Assembly: GCF_000165425.1 (NCBI RefSeq)
Contig: NW_001799610.1
Span: 73,146-137,145 of the forward strand
Origin: Paramecium tetraurelia
Lineage: Eukaryota > Ciliophora > Oligohymenophorea > Peniculida > Parameciidae
DNA length: 64,000 nt
Direction: 5' to 3'
The notes below the pieces were generated by a model that saw only the letters and a program-made list of their open reading frames with translations, made no database searches and was not told the origin of the DNA. Position 1 is the first letter of the stretch; each line of letters begins with the position of its first letter. Below, piece after piece: positions 1-12,289 of the stretch. The translations under genes were made by a program, and so were the position numbers.

Positions 1-1
1 A

Positions 2-604
2 GGATAGAAAAGTAATCCATTTATAGTTGATGCTCGAACTCCAAACAGAATAATCAAAGAAAATGATGATAATACAAATACTTACCTAGTTTCATATGGT
101 AATAATTAAGTTTTGGAAGATAAAGACTACATTGAAGTAAATTACCCGGAATTAGTTGAGGATTATAATTTTTTTATTACAACAGGAGAAAGATATGATT
201 AAGAATTTCTTTAATAGAAGGCTCTGCAATTTTCATTATGTTAAATACAAGAAAATCCAATTATAGAATAGCACTTATTAGAGAGAAACAATAAAGTTTA
301 GATCAAGTAATAGAGAAAATAGACCATTCGATATAAGTGTTTGAATATTCTTGATATTTAAATCAATTCCTCATTGAAGGATAAAAAATTAGCAATAAAA
401 ATGAAGGCCAATGAAGGCAATATTACAAATATTCCAAGCATGGAGAAATTAATAAAAATTACACATGAATTATAAACCATAGGATATACCTAAGATGAAT
501 TGATAGTAAGTTTTACTCTAAAGAATCACCAGGAATGCATAGAAGACAAGTCTAGATTAGTGATTGAAGGGGAAATTGATAAGAATATTAAGATGAATGA
601 TTGA
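2..604 (+). CDS. Unknown protein, 3' end only
   Basis: The frame is open from the window edge to TGA at 602-604, giving about 200 residues with many in-frame TAA/TAG codons read as Gln. The start lies outside the window. The protein is rich in Asn, Lys, Glu and Ile, with a stretch reading FIVDARTPNRIIKEN near the beginning and a charged C-terminus ending in KNIKMND. I see no membrane segment and no motif I can assign. The next gene on the same strand starts 70 nt downstream. Function unknown; the coding call rests on the long TGA-free frame and ordinary codon use. Confidence 0.6.
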
Positions 605-674
605 ATTATTCATCAAGATATTTGCATTTCGTTGAATAATATGAATTTAAGGAGATGTATTAAAATAATTAATT

Positions 675-2457
675 ATGTCTAACCACCATCGTAATCTAAG
701 AGAACTCTTTTCTTCAAAATTCTCTAAACCTTTTTCCAACCTTCCTTCCGATAGATTACGAATTGGGAAGTCTCCAATAGCTGTTGGCAACTTTATACAA
801 TATGCATAAAAAAAGAACGCTGAAGAAAAATAACAAAGAAATCATACTCCTGTACACACTCCAAACAAAATAAGAATTGGGTAAGTGAATGTTAATGAAT
901 ATGCATTGCCATATAAAAATCCTTAGCAAAGTTTTTTTAGTAAAGATAGTAATAGATCAAGATCAAAAAGTCCTATGCAATTATCAATACAAAAATCACC
1001 AAAACAATCCACAATAGATTCTAAAAAGATTTTTGAAAATGACGATTCCATGAATCTCAATCGATAAGTTTCTCAAAAGCTATCTAATCATAATAAATTT
1101 GCTAGTGCTAACCTAAAAATCAATATCAATGAAGTTCCACATATAAGAATACCTCAAGTGAGTTCTTCTACTAAAATAAAACCTAATGTTTAAAACTTTG
1201 AGAGCATCTTTAATTCTTTGCTTGTGAAATATGACTCCATTCAATAATAAGCATAGTAACGTCCACCCATCAAAAAGGTATATAAGGAAGAGCCAGAGGA
1301 TGAAGAGTTATAGATTGATACATAGATTTGTGTGGCTAAGTCTAGTTTCACTTTTCACTTTGTGATAGGTAAGGGAGGATTTGGAAGAGTATGGAAAGTT
1401 GAATTAAAAAAGAATAGAACTTAATATGCAATGAAAGAGATGTCTAAGGCTAAGATAATATCGAAAAGAAGCGTGAATTCTGTTATGAATGAAAGAAACC
1501 TGTTAGCATAATTTAAACACACCTTTTTGATTAATATGAACTACTGCTTTCAAGACAGAGATAACTTATATCTAGTAATGGATCTTTTAACTGGAGGCGA
1601 TCTTAGATATCATATTGGAAGGTTGAGGAGATTTAAGGAACATCAAACTAAATTCTTTGTGGCTTGTGTTATTTTAGCATTAGAATACCTACACAATTCA
1701 AATGTTATTCATAGAGATGTCAAACCAGAAAACATTGTACTTGATTGTAATGGCTATGCTAGATTAACTGATTTAGGAATAGCCAGGATTTGGAAGCCTG
1801 AGAATTCCTAAGATACAAGTGGTACACCTGGATATATGGGTATTATCAATTCACAATTAAACCTCTAGCTCCAGAAGTTATGTGCAGGTAAAATCATACT
1901 ATTGCTGTTGATTACTTTGCTTTAGGAGTAATGACGTATGAATTTATGCTGGGAAGAAGACCATATAATGGAAGAACAAGACAGGAGATCAGAGATCAAA
2001 TTCTAACAAGATAAGTGCAAGTGAAAAGAAACGAAATACCTGATGATTGGTCAATTGATGCTGCTGATTTCATAAATAAATTAATATAACGCAAACCTAA
2101 TAATAGACTGGGATTTAATGGGCCTCATGAAGTGAAATAGCATCCATGGCTATAAACTTTTCCTTGGACCAAATTACTTAATAAAGAGATACAATCTCCT
2201 TACATACCTCCAGTACTTTTATATTTCTACTACTTAGCCAATTTAAGAGAATTTAGATTATATAAATAATATTAGTGAAGATAATGATACCCAAGATGAA
2301 TAAATTGTAGAAAATAGATTGTTGTTAAAAAAGAATTCTGTCTAAAGTAAGTTTATTAAATAACTTAGATTTATTTTATGGATATAGTTATGATTAAAAC
2401 ACCTAAACCTAATTAAAAAATACAAAAAGTACAAGTAGCACCTTAGTAGTTAATTGA
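675..2457 (+). CDS. AGC-type serine/threonine protein kinase, STK32/YANK-like
   Basis: Predicted 568 residues after removing introns 1840-1868, 2213-2237 and 2347-2368. The first 215 residues or so are low-complexity and Ser/Asn/Gln-rich, probably regulatory. The kinase domain follows in order: glycine loop [14 protein letters not shown]-binding Lys in QYAMKEMSK, catalytic loop HRDVKPEN, metal site DLG (in place of DFG, as in some AGC kinases), and GTPGYMAPEV around the first intron. The hinge [12 protein letters not shown] resembles STK32/YANK kinases, and the tail carries the PPIQENLDYI type of AGC extension. All catalytic residues are present, so an active cytosolic kinase is expected. The substrate is unknown. 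The start is the first ATG in frame; an earlier start is not seen. Confidence 0.85.
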
Positions 2458-3039
2458 ATTTGCAATTTTGATTTGATAATTAATGTCAAATTTTCATACT
2501 TCTTTTTATTCCATAAAATTCTAAAATTAAAATATTTTGGTGACTTAGTATCAATATATTCGTATAGTTGAAATTTCAAATATTCCTTTTTCAGAAATAT
2601 TTATTTAGCTGTGATTAATAGTGCAATCTTTAAAAATAATTAAATATCAAATTTTTATGATCTGCTTTTATAATTTTCTATCAAGATAGTGTTTAGTTCA
2701 AAATTTTAGATATAGAAAGTGTAAACATTTTGAATTAATAATATATAATTCTGGTTTTCCTAAATTGCTAACATTATTTGTAACTTCATAAAACTTAAAT
2801 CACAGCATTATTATTTCTTCTGGATTCATCTTCCTATCCATCATAGTTCCTTATCTCAAATATTATCTAAAAGCATTTACAAAATAATAATAACTATGTG
2901 AAAATAGACTAATGGGTAATAATAAAATTAAAAAATAAGTACGGGTTATTATATATAATAGTTTAAATACAAGATATATTATAAATTCATCATTAAAATT
3001 ACAAAATTATTTATAGCTTTTCATAAGCTTGCTCTTATA
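2458..3039. other. AT-rich intergenic stretch
   Basis: About 580 nt of very AT-rich sequence after the kinase stop, with frequent TGA in all frames. I see no coding pattern, structured RNA or repeat. It may hold the kinase 3' end and the promoter of the small gene that follows. Confidence 0.5.
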
Positions 3040-3276
3040 ATGGATGAATTCCCTTTTCAGCAAATTTCAAATGAACAATTAAATAGAGTAATGTTTTATC
3101 AGATAGTCTCAAGCCTTAAATACAATTATCTGGAATTAAGAGAACTCTATAAATAGATTTAATTAATGGGGCATGGTTCTTTTGGTTTGGAAAACAAAGC
3201 ATATATCTCTAAGTAAAATACTCAGCTCTCAAATATATTTATTTTAGAAAGACATCTATATTAAGAGATTTCTTGA
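3040..3276 (+). CDS. Possible small unknown protein
   Basis: ATG GAT GAA TTC opens a TGA-free frame of 78 residues beginning MDEFPFQQISNEQLNRVMFY. Its composition is more protein-like than the surrounding AT-rich DNA. A GT...AG segment at about 3213-3247 could be an intron, which would lengthen the protein to about 110 residues and run it over the GTT repeat near 3289. No known domain is visible. It could be a real short gene or a chance frame. Confidence 0.35.
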
Positions 3277-3569
3277 TTTGTAATCTAGTTGTTGTTGTTG
3301 TTGATGTTCGTTTCCTTATTGCTGTTCTCATTTAATTAATAATGGAATTTAATCTAAGTTTACATTTAAATAAAAATTATGAAAGAATTTCGAATACTTC
3401 ATTTAATTATTGATTATTTTATAATAGAAATTAAGTGACGGTTTCATTTAGTTTTCTATTTTAGCAATATTTAGATAAGCATAAAATTAATCGAAAAGAA
3501 GATGAAATTAAATAATAATTTTAAATATTATAGAATTGGATAGAAATGTGTTATAATAATTATATTTTA

Positions 3570-4994
3570 TCAATATTCTTGCATAATATTCTATCTGTCT
3601 TTAAGATTAAACTGTGTTTTGCCTTTCTCCTTCATTTCCTTAGCACGTTTGATCTTTTGCTTAACTTCAGCCACTGCTTTCTTCATACCATTCTCCTCAA
3701 ATGTCTTTAAGCTTTTCTAGAAGTAATTCAGGGCATCTCTAAATTCTTGAAGTAATAATAGGATGCTTCCTTTAAATTGTTAATATTTTAATTACCAATA
3801 ATTTTTTGGGTTTTAGCAACTTACACACTTCCTTCACCATAAACTTTGACTTCTAAATCTTCAGTTTCTTTGAGTTCAGCCAAGGCATCCTGATGTTTTT
3901 CTTATTTTAACTAAATTATTGCTATTTGTCGTTTGATTTTGATAACCTTTTTATCTTGCGTAGTGTACAATTCGATGTATATTTATTTCACCTTTGATAG
4001 ACAAGCAATTTATTCATCTATTTGTTCGATCTTTTCGTAATAAGTGGATAATTATTGGTATAATTCAGCAACATATTCAGTCTTCTGATAGTTAATTTCT
4101 ATGAGCATGTCAATAGCACTTGACAAACATTGAATGGCATCTTTCCAATTTTCTTAGCATGCATAGATTTTTGACTTTTCAATATATGATATTGCACTTT
4201 GTTCTGATTTGTATCCATATTTGGCTTCAGTGATAGCAAAGACTTTGGTAATACAATCTTCACTTGCATCGAAGTCTTTCATTTTTCTAAAATTGCTAAT
4301 GAAATGATAGTTTACGTGTGACAATTAGACATCAAAGTTAAGGTTTGGATTGAGTGTTCAGTTTCATCTCCATAGATTTGACATTGAGTTTCATAAGCTT
4401 TTTTTAATAAGTCTAGAGATTCTTCATAACTATTGATTTCTAAATAACATTTTCCAAGTAAGGTGAGAATGATTGCATTATAACTCTTACTTTCTTATTC
4501 TTCATTAAATAATTTGGCATTCTTTTTTAATGCCAATGTTAGATGATCAATAGCTTATTCATAACACTTATAATTAAGATATGCTTCACCTATGTTGGTA
4601 TGTGCTTTAACTAATTTGAATTGTCCTTTACCATGAGTGAATACAAGTATCTATTTAAGATATCAATATACCTTTGCTAATGCCAATTAATGCATTCTTA
4701 TATTCAAAATTTGTTCTTCACTTTTGTCTTTGGAATACTCATCAAGCATTTTGAGTTTTTCTTCTAGATCCTCTGAAATTTTATCTTCGATTTGTTTCTA
4801 TTGATCAGCAGCATAATTTCCATAATTCTTGTCCTACTGATTTTTGTCTCTCGAAGCTACACCATTAAATGATTAATATTACAACTATCAAACTAATTCT
4901 GATCCATCTAATCGATTTAATTAAATTGATCATATTCTTCGTCGTTCTAATCATCCTAGAAGTTACCTTCTCCATCCTCATAATCATCTTACAT
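3570..4994 (-). CDS. TPR-repeat protein, kinesin-light-chain-like repeats
   Basis: Predicted 440 residues from ATG at 4994, with introns 4857-4882, 4651-4671, 4287-4315 and 3770-3795; the spliced length is an exact multiple of three. The N-terminus is very acidic (MQDDYEDGEGNFQDDQ). After a short coiled-coil stretch come tandem TPR units such as AHTNIGEAYLNYKCYEQAID, LGKCYLEINSYEESLDLL and FRDALNYFQKSLKTFEENG. The linkers YGDETEHS and YGEGSVQV match the kinesin-light-chain style of TPR (the G-x-x-H-P position). The C-terminus is basic. Such proteins are binding scaffolds; the partner is not visible. The last intron ends in AAG rather than TAG. Its 5' end faces the stop of the coiled-coil gene 56 nt away. 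Confidence 0.8.
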
Positions 4995-5050
4995 TTTTAG
5001 AATTATATTAATAACTTAAATTCATTAATCGAAATAATAAAACATTGTAA

Positions 5051-6759
5051 TCAACAGTACTTTTCATATAATTTCTTAGCCCCCCAACATAGAACACCGA
5101 TAGAACAAATAGTTACTCCAATAAATGTAATAACACTACTCTTCCTAAATTATTAATACTCAAATTTACTTATCTTTCTAATTAGAATTTGCATATATAA
5201 CAGATCTGTGTTTTCTGTTTATTAGAATAGTAGAATCTGAGATGATCTACTCCTATTGAACTAATTAAGCGATTTCATAACTATTATTGACTTCAGTATC
5301 CTTTTCTTTCAATTCATCGTCTTCAACTACGCGTTCACTTGGTTGAGATTGTTGAATATTCTAGAAATCTTCTTTCAGAGTCATAGTGCATCCTTTCAGA
5401 CAACTGGAATTCGATGTAAAAGAAGCGAAAGATGGTTTGCTTTTAAATCTTTTTTTCTCACTTCCAAACTCCCAATTCTTAGATTCAGTCTTATTGCTTA
5501 ATTGCTACGGCAACGCTGATCTGTAATACCATGGCTACCTTTGTGACACTACATAATCAAATTGTATTCTTTACTTTCTTCTTCCACATACATGCCATCA
5601 GTAATTAAAGCAGCCTTATGATCACTATCTAAGTCTTCCTCTACCTCATCCAATTCAGAAAATGCTTTGTTAGTTTCAGAGGGATTTGAAATTAATCTCT
5701 ATTTCAATCTGGATGATCCCAAGTTCTGGTGAGTCTTATATCTCAGGGTACTAGAGACCAACAATTTGTCATTTGAATTATTACTGCTCTTTTATTCAGG
5801 ATTAAATGATTTTTCACTTTCACTCTAATCTTTATTGTTTGTTTATGCGAGATTATTCTTTAAGGATATCACTTATGACAGATTTTCAATCAATTAGTTT
5901 TCTTTTTATACCAATTAACTTGATATTTATAAACACAACTTCAATGAATCGAAATTATTGAATGATTCCTCAATGAACTCATTAAAATAATTATTTAATA
6001 CGTGTGTCTTCCAGTGAATATTAAGCACTCATAAATTGATCATTAAATGTTCTCTTTCTTGGAGTTATCTATTAAAAAGCATCATTCCTTTGACTTTTTA
6101 TGAAAAACCGCAAGTCATTTATGATTTTCAATTACTTCATCATCCTCTAATTGATCTCCAATCCCTTCTATTCTAGAGTCTGCAACTTGATCAGATTCTA
6201 ATCATATCTCTCTCTCACCTGATTATAATAATTATTTTATTACGTTTTAATAGTGTTGTTTTAACTCACTATTTTTCTTCATCTCATATATTAAGATTTT
6301 TTTGAAATCCTGATTCTCTTCTTCCAAATAATCACACTTCTCCTTACACATCGTTATACCTTCTATCAATTCCTAAAATTGCTGATTCACAGGACTTGAA
6401 ATCTTTATAGACTTCATTTGCTTATCGATTAAATTCAATTCATTTTCTTTCGATATGATGTCTTCATTAAGTTTATCCCTCTATTTATGTATGCTACTTA
6501 TATTGTCTTACAAGCAATGTATCTTATACTCTAACTCATTTATTTGATTGCCCACTTAATTCCCCTTTAAATTGTTCCTTAGTTACTAATGTTCCTATTA
6601 TTTCTAAAAATATATTTCAAAGAAGGCCTGCATTAACTACTCTGAGTTCATATTCTCATAACTAGGATTTTAACCTTGTTTAGATGCTTTGCTTAAGTAG
6701 TTTCGTATCCTTTCAAGTATCTAATTAAGCTAGACTTAATTTTGTATAGAAACATCCAT
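5051..6759 (-). CDS. Coiled-coil protein with C-terminal membrane anchor
   Basis: About 545 codons from ATG at 6759. The first 230 residues are a Gln/Glu/Lys/Leu-rich coiled coil (SKENELNLIDKQMKSIKI, LEEENQDFKKILIYEMKK). An acidic, Ser-rich middle follows (SELDEVEEDLDSD). The protein ends in one hydrophobic helix, VITFIGVTICSIGVLCWG, then KKLYEKYC and TGA, so it should be tail-anchored with most of the chain in the cytosol. Introns are 6219-6243, about 5516-5538 and 5145-5169. One single-base frame change near 5995-6030 cannot be explained by any GT...AG intron: both flanking frames look coding, but they do not join. Either one base is wrong in the assembly or the gene is damaged. Function unknown; a tether between a membrane and the cytoskeleton is only a guess. 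Confidence 0.65.
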
Positions 6760-6936
6760 CGAAAATAATTAAAATAAATTAAATTTAATGACGATATATC
6801 TGTCTCTGGATCCTTTCCAAAACATATGGTTTACTCTTAAGTTAGTAGTACTTCAATTCCTTATACAAGATTAAACGCTATATTTGCACCTGACTATAAT
6901 AAATAATTAATTTAACATATCAAATTTGAGTGACCT

Positions 6937-7266
6937 ATGAACAATGTACCATTGCAAGTGATTCTGATTCACAAAATTATTAAAACAAAGGGGGATCAAG
7001 AAGATATGATATTGCCAGACTCTGATTAAGAGGATTAATGTCCAACTCCAAATACAAACAAAGAAAATGGAGATAATGAATCACGATTAAGATTAAAGAT
7101 GAAGCAACTTAGATTCAGCAATTAAAATCAAGTCTATTATTTCTCTCAGAATGGAAGATCCTCTCCAAATCAATCTCCTGCTCTTTCTCCAAAATATTCT
7201 CCAAATTCACTCTAATCTATTCTAAAACCTAAAAGTTGCTCCATATTCGGATAGGCGAAGAGATGA
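6937..7266 (+). CDS. Small Ser/Pro/Gln-rich unknown protein
   Basis: Predicted 109 residues, no intron. An in-frame TGA lies two codons before ATG at 6937, so the start is well set. It begins MNNVPLQVILIHKIIKTKGD, then has an acidic stretch with DSDQEDQCPTPNTNKENGD and a basic, Ser/Pro-rich tail with three S-P type sites (SPNQSPALSPKYSPNS). It looks unstructured and is a plausible phosphorylation target. It lies between two minus-strand genes, about 180 nt from the start of the coiled-coil gene. No family recognised. Confidence 0.55.
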
Positions 7267-7502
7267 TTTTGAAACCATTTTGTTCTATATATACTTAGTT
7301 TAAAATGTTTACAGAAACGTATTTTTATTGATATAGTATATAACCATTTATTTCATTGAACAAATATCATAGTGTTATTATTTGCAAGGATAATAAATGA
7401 ATTTCAATACAATTAATTTAGTGTGATGACAACTTTAAAATTATAATAATTTTGATTTATTAAACAAGTTTATTTAATTAGTAAATAATCAATATGCATA
7501 TA

Positions 7503-9243
7503 TCAGTTCTATGATTTCTTTATAAGTTTTCTATTGTTTGGAACAGTAAATTAGTCAGGACAATCATATGCTTCTTCTTCATCTGACTAATATGATTAAT
7601 AAAAGATAGATACCATTTGAGAGTTCTTGAGTTGCAAAAACAATGAAGAAGTTTATAATTCCTATCTGTATTGATTCTTATTAATTAAAATTATACTTAT
7701 CTCATAGCCAAAATGCATGATCCCAATTGGACTGGTGTTAGACATTCCTTCAATTACTCCCACATCTAATCAACCTTCAAGGCTTCACTCTATATTAACT
7801 TCAATTACTCTTTTATTTTATGTATCGAACTAAATTTGTAATTAATGATACTCAGATATATTGTTCCTAACACTTTGCAGTTTAGTTTTCATCCTCTTGA
7901 CTTTTACAATTTGTTCTGGCTTGATATCAGTCTTTTAGAATGAGTCGACCATCCAATCAGAATAATCACTGGTATTGAAATTGAATAAAAATACTTTGGT
8001 TGTTATGCAAAAAAGTCTTTGTTCTTTTCCAATGCATATATCAAGTATCTAGTTTGAATGGGAAGACAGACTTCTACCATCTAATCAAAATGATTCCTTG
8101 CAGCATCATTTCTTTCCTAACTATTTGAATTAGTCCTATATCTTAAGGCATCTAAAATCATTCCTATTTCAATATTGTCTTTATTTTTAATTAGATAGGT
8201 TTCCAATTTATCAAACAATAATTATTATTATTCTAAGAACATTTAAAACTAATAATCTTAGAGTAAAATACTTTTTCTTAAGATTTATTACAGATTTCTG
8301 TATACTTTTATTAATTTTAAATCTATTATTTAAGTGAATCCACTTCTATCTATAATTCTTAAGCTTTCACTTCCAATAATTCATAATAAATCTTCTTTCT
8401 CGCCCTTGAATTTCTTGCTGATTCCCTATTTTTAGCCAATTTTTATTGTACTGGATCTTGATTAGGATCATTACTATTTTATTGATTAAAATCTGATGAA
8501 AAATCTGAATGGTCCCTCTATAAATTGGGAGATTTCCTTTATAGTTTTTATTGACTTTTTCTAAAATAATAAAATTTAAATGATTACGATAGATGAGTGT
8601 GCGGTTGATTTCTTGTTTATAAGGTCAATTTCTATTAGGTCTATTCAACAAGCTAAGTTATTTTGTTTGTATAAATGCTCTTTGAGATATTTACATTAAA
8701 GAGATTCTTGTTTTCTTCAATGATATTTTGGTTGATCTCTGGCTTAAAATTATTGCTGATTTGTTATGCAGATTCTATATTTGGCATAAATTAAGATTAA
8801 TACATATTTTCATTTCGAATTCACTTGATGATCTCTAACTGTTTTTTTGCAGTTATAGGGCATCCTCTTCCACTTTCTATTGCTAATCAATATTTAATCG
8901 ATCCATTCTTATCTCCTCAAACTACATTTCAAAGTCCCCACTACTTCTAAAAAATGCCCCTTTTTAATTTGAAGGTTCTTAATATTCATATATTTGAATA
9001 GGGACTACTCCTTCCTCGAGACCAACCGATGATCTGTATTGATCCGGTTGTACTAAAAACGAAACATTAACCTATGCAAAACTGCCTCCTCCATTATTTG
9101 ATCCTATACTTTGTTTGTCTTGTGGAGCAATTCTACCGAAACTAGCACCTAAACTAAAATTCAATATTTGCTCAATGATATTACGCATCGAATTGGCTTC
9201 CGTAAGAGACTCCACTTTTGTTACCCTAAAACATATCACTCAT
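7503..9243 (-). CDS. bZIP transcription factor
   Basis: Predicted 516 residues from ATG at 9243, with seven introns (9154-9184, 8775-8803, 8249-8271, 7969-7994, 7790-7808, 7662-7696, 7587-7613); the spliced length is an exact multiple of three. Around residues 248-290 lies the DNA-binding basic region KNRESARNSRARKK, which fits the bZIP signature N-x7-R, followed by a short heptad repeat (LEVKAQELQIEVDSLKQQI). Flanks are Gln/Asn-rich. A C-terminal helical region (IEIGMILDALRYRTNS; FDQMVEVCLPIQTRYLIYAL) has no domain I can name. It ends acidic (SDEEEAYDCPDQF). It should act in the nucleus as a dimer; the target sites are unknown. The 27-nt intron 7587-7613 is a multiple of three and has no TGA in frame. 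Confidence 0.85.
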
Positions 9244-9287
9244 TTTTCAATATATATATATAATTATTTCTAAGTATAAACAATTGA
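9244..9287. promoter_or_regulatory. 44-nt divergent intergenic region
   Basis: Only 44 nt separate the bZIP start (minus) from the basic-protein start (plus). It contains an alternating TA run. Any promoters for both genes must lie here or inside the coding regions. This is inferred from spacing only. Confidence 0.4.
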
Positions 9288-10145
9288 ATGGATAATGTAA
9301 TAAATGTACACATACGATCTCAATGTCCTCTCTTAACGTTTTAAGATTCGAGTCCCAGATTAAAAGGACCCTTATATTATAAAAGGCTTCATAAAAAATC
9401 AACTGAGTTTCTTATAACAAACGAAACGTACAGCAAGTGTACAGAAAAGACTTGGAGAATACAAATGAGACCTTTGCTCATGCCTGATTTAATGGGGAAG
9501 AGCCAAATTCAAACCCCAAAATATAAATGTTTACATGGTCAGAAGAGTCATAGATCACAAAGTTGTGATGAAAAGATTTATGGTTCATATGGAAGCAAAT
9601 GGCGTAGATTAATTTCTTAAGGTTTGTTCTATGTGAAGCAACGGCGACATAAATAAATTATCTATCGATTTAAGATATATGTGAGAGCAGTTTAACTCGT
9701 TTTAGCTTACTTTAAATATAAGAAAATAAGATCATAGCATCAAAAGAATACTAAGAGAATCTCCAAGCCAAGAGTCTCAATTGCAAAACCTAGGAAACAA
9801 TCAGGATAATCCACATTAATTTCACTTCCTCAATTTTATTAAACTGACGCTTTATAAATGTTGCATCAGTTGCATAATGAATCCAGATCCGAAATCCATA
9901 GTCCCTAATCTTAATTTGACAGGTAAAAATAGAAAACCCTATCTCAAATGAACTTCGACAACTTCTTAAAAAGACCCATATAACAATTTATAAAAAACAA
10001 GAATCTTTCTTCATTATCAGAACACAAATCAGCCTAACCTAGTAAGAGAACTTGTAAAACAGAGCACAGTTTAAAACGATTTGCCAGTATGTAGTCACTT
10101 CATCGAAAATTACAGATGTCATAAGCATATCAAACATCGCACTGA
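9288..10145 (+). CDS. Basic unknown protein
   Basis: Predicted 285 residues in one exon, ATG at 9288 to TGA at 10143-10145. It is strongly basic, rich in Lys, Arg, Gln and Ser (KWRRLISQGLFYVKQRRHKQ; TKRISKPRVSIAKPRKQSGQ). No membrane segment, no catalytic motif. It might bind nucleic acid or microtubules, but composition is the only evidence. It is divergently paired with the bZIP gene and converges on the kinase gene, whose stop is about 70 nt away. Confidence 0.6.
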
Positions 10146-10216
10146 AACTAGTTGATATAATTTGATAATAAAAATGTGAAACTTTCTTATTTCTTATAAT
10201 ATTATTCAAAAATTGA

Positions 10217-12150
10217 TCATTTATGATTAACTCTAAGTCTTGATGAAAATATGATATTGCACAATTTTTAGATTGTAATTTCCTTATTATTTTCATATAC
10301 TTTCTTTTACAATTAAATATCTTAATTTTTTTGTCTCTATTTGAATTGTATTTGTAATTTATAAAGCATGTCTGCTTTTGAAGCTGACATAGTGCTTCTT
10401 CTACTTTAAATATTGTTTTGAGGAGTAACTTAATTAGAGAATAGTTATTTCCATTCTACTCTCTGACTTAAATTAATTATGGTTTGAATTTCCAATTTAT
10501 CATTTGATCTCTTTTTGTTTTCAGATGACTACCTTGGACTAAACAAACTGGGAGTGTGTAGAGTAGATCTGGAAATGGTTTAAGGAGAAGTATTTGTAGT
10601 TCGAGCTGAGTTGAAATGACAACTTGTGCATTGTATTAGAGAACCTTAATTTTATTATTTTGTTGGAGATCCTTTCATTTTAGGTGAGTTGCTTTTCCAT
10701 TTCCTTGATTTTTCTTTTTTAGAGTCTTCTCGAAATATACGATCTATAAGTTTTTGGTTAAAGTCTGAATATTTTCGAATAGGTTGGGTTTTTGGGACAG
10801 CCTTATCCGGACTTTAACTTTCTGGAGGTTCCTATACTGAACGGTTAGTGCAATTCTCTAAAAATGAGGATCTTGGAGATGAGGGATCCTCTCATTAGTA
10901 ATAAATTTACTTATTAATTACGAGTTTAGAATTCATAAATAACAGGTATGACTGCCGAATTTGGATTAGATTAGACGGCTGGTCTCATCATAGTGATACC
11001 ACCTCTGAGTTAAAGTTGCTAATTTCTGTTTGGTCCTCCAGCCATTGTAACTTCTTTCTTGATCATCTTCTTGTTGTTAATGGTCTTGGGACTTAGCAAA
11101 TTGGATGGAGATTAGGTTATCACTTTTTGCATCCAAGGGTGTCTGATCACTTGATATGCGGAGTATCTCTCATTCTGATCAGGATTAAGCATATTTGCGA
11201 GTAGATCTTTATATTCCTTAGTTAGGATGAGAGAAGAAGGGAATGAGTAATTGCACTTCAAGATATTGTCAATAGTTTACTCATCACTTTTGGTAGTAAA
11301 GGGCAAGTTGCCACAAACCAAAGCATATAGGATGACTCCCAGAGCCCAGATATCGATAGATGGTTTGATTTCAATGGCTTAACCACTCATCAATTCAGGT
11401 GGCATATAACTTAATGAGCCTCGGTCGACTTTATCAATCGTGAAATTTGTTGATACGGTGGCTATACCGAAATCAATGATTTTAATGATTTTCTCGACCT
11501 TTGATGTCAATAGTATGTTTTCTAATTTCAAATCACGATGTATTAATCGTTTGTCATGACAGTATCGAATGGCTTCTGCTATTTGTCTAAAGATTATTCT
11601 AGCCTCTTGTTCTGACAATCCTCCCTTTTCTAATACTGAATGAAGGGATTACCTTGTAGATACTCGACCAAATCTCCTCCTTAGAGAAACTCCATTATCA
11701 AGACCACTTGCATATTGGGAAGAGTGTAGCAATTCAATATCTTGACTATGTTGTTATGTCGCAGGTTCTTCATCACTTCTGCCTCTCTGAATACTAGATC
11801 AATATCTTCGGCATTCCACAATTTTCCAGAATCAATTAATTTGATGGCCACTTGTTCCCCTGTAACTTTGTGTTTACCCAACATAACCTTGCCGAACCCT
11901 CCCTCTCCAAGCACTTTCATTATCTAATACACACTGATTTAAGAGTAAGCATCGAATTCACCGCCTATTTAGATTGTTTTATAATTGTACTATCGGAAAC
12001 ATACAGTAATGTTCCTTCTTTTATAAAATGTAGATCCTCCTAGAATATCTCGACTCCTTATTAGGTGTAGAGTCTCAACCATGATATCTTCATTTTAAAA
12101 TGCTTCTCCATTTTCTTCTTAATATCATGCATTGTTATTTGACCCTTCAT
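10217..12150 (-). CDS. CAMK-type serine/threonine protein kinase
   Basis: Predicted 620 residues from ATG at 12150 (an in-frame ATG at 12159 is also possible). Introns are 11965-11990, 11630-11652 and about 10889-10910. After a 75-residue N-terminal region that I cannot assign, the kinase domain runs in order: GEGGFGKVMLG, ATP lysine in VAIKLID, HRDLKLENIL, IDFGIATVS, SLSYMPPELM, DIWALGVILYALVCG and HPWMQKV. The APE motif reads PPE, an uncommon but tolerated change. The layout and the DIWALGVILY segment are typical of the CAMK/AMPK-like group. The last 300 residues are Ser/Pro/Gln-rich (EDPSSPRSSFLEN) and probably disordered. It is expected to be active and cytosolic; substrate unknown. Confidence 0.85.
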
Positions 12151-12289
12151 GAATGACATCAGACAAATACTTGGAAGAACCTGAATTTGATGATTTCAGC
12201 ATCAGCCTATCCATTCAGTGTTAGCAGGATGTGTCTTTTCTTATCCGCTTATAGAGAATCATTCAATTCAAAGTCCATTAATTAATTTA
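12151..12289. promoter_or_regulatory. Divergent intergenic region, kinase and helicase
   Basis: About 140 nt between the kinase start (12150) and the chosen helicase start (12290), so both promoters should lie here. A longer helicase reading from ATG 12153 needs an unusual GTTAGC...TATAG intron at 12220-12254 and would leave only 2 nt between the genes, so I prefer the short start. Confidence 0.4.

Noticed and set aside
3286-3303. GTT repeat as a regulatory or CRISPR-like repeat
   Set aside because: It is a short simple run of about five units without spacers or partner repeats.
10039-10296. Minus-strand 85-residue standard-code frame
   Set aside because: It overlaps the ends of the basic-protein and kinase genes, whose ciliate-code frames fit better.
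12153-12289. Helicase start at ATG 12153
   Set aside because: It needs a GTTAGC-type 35-nt intron and leaves 2 nt to the divergent kinase; ATG 12290 reads directly into the conserved frame.
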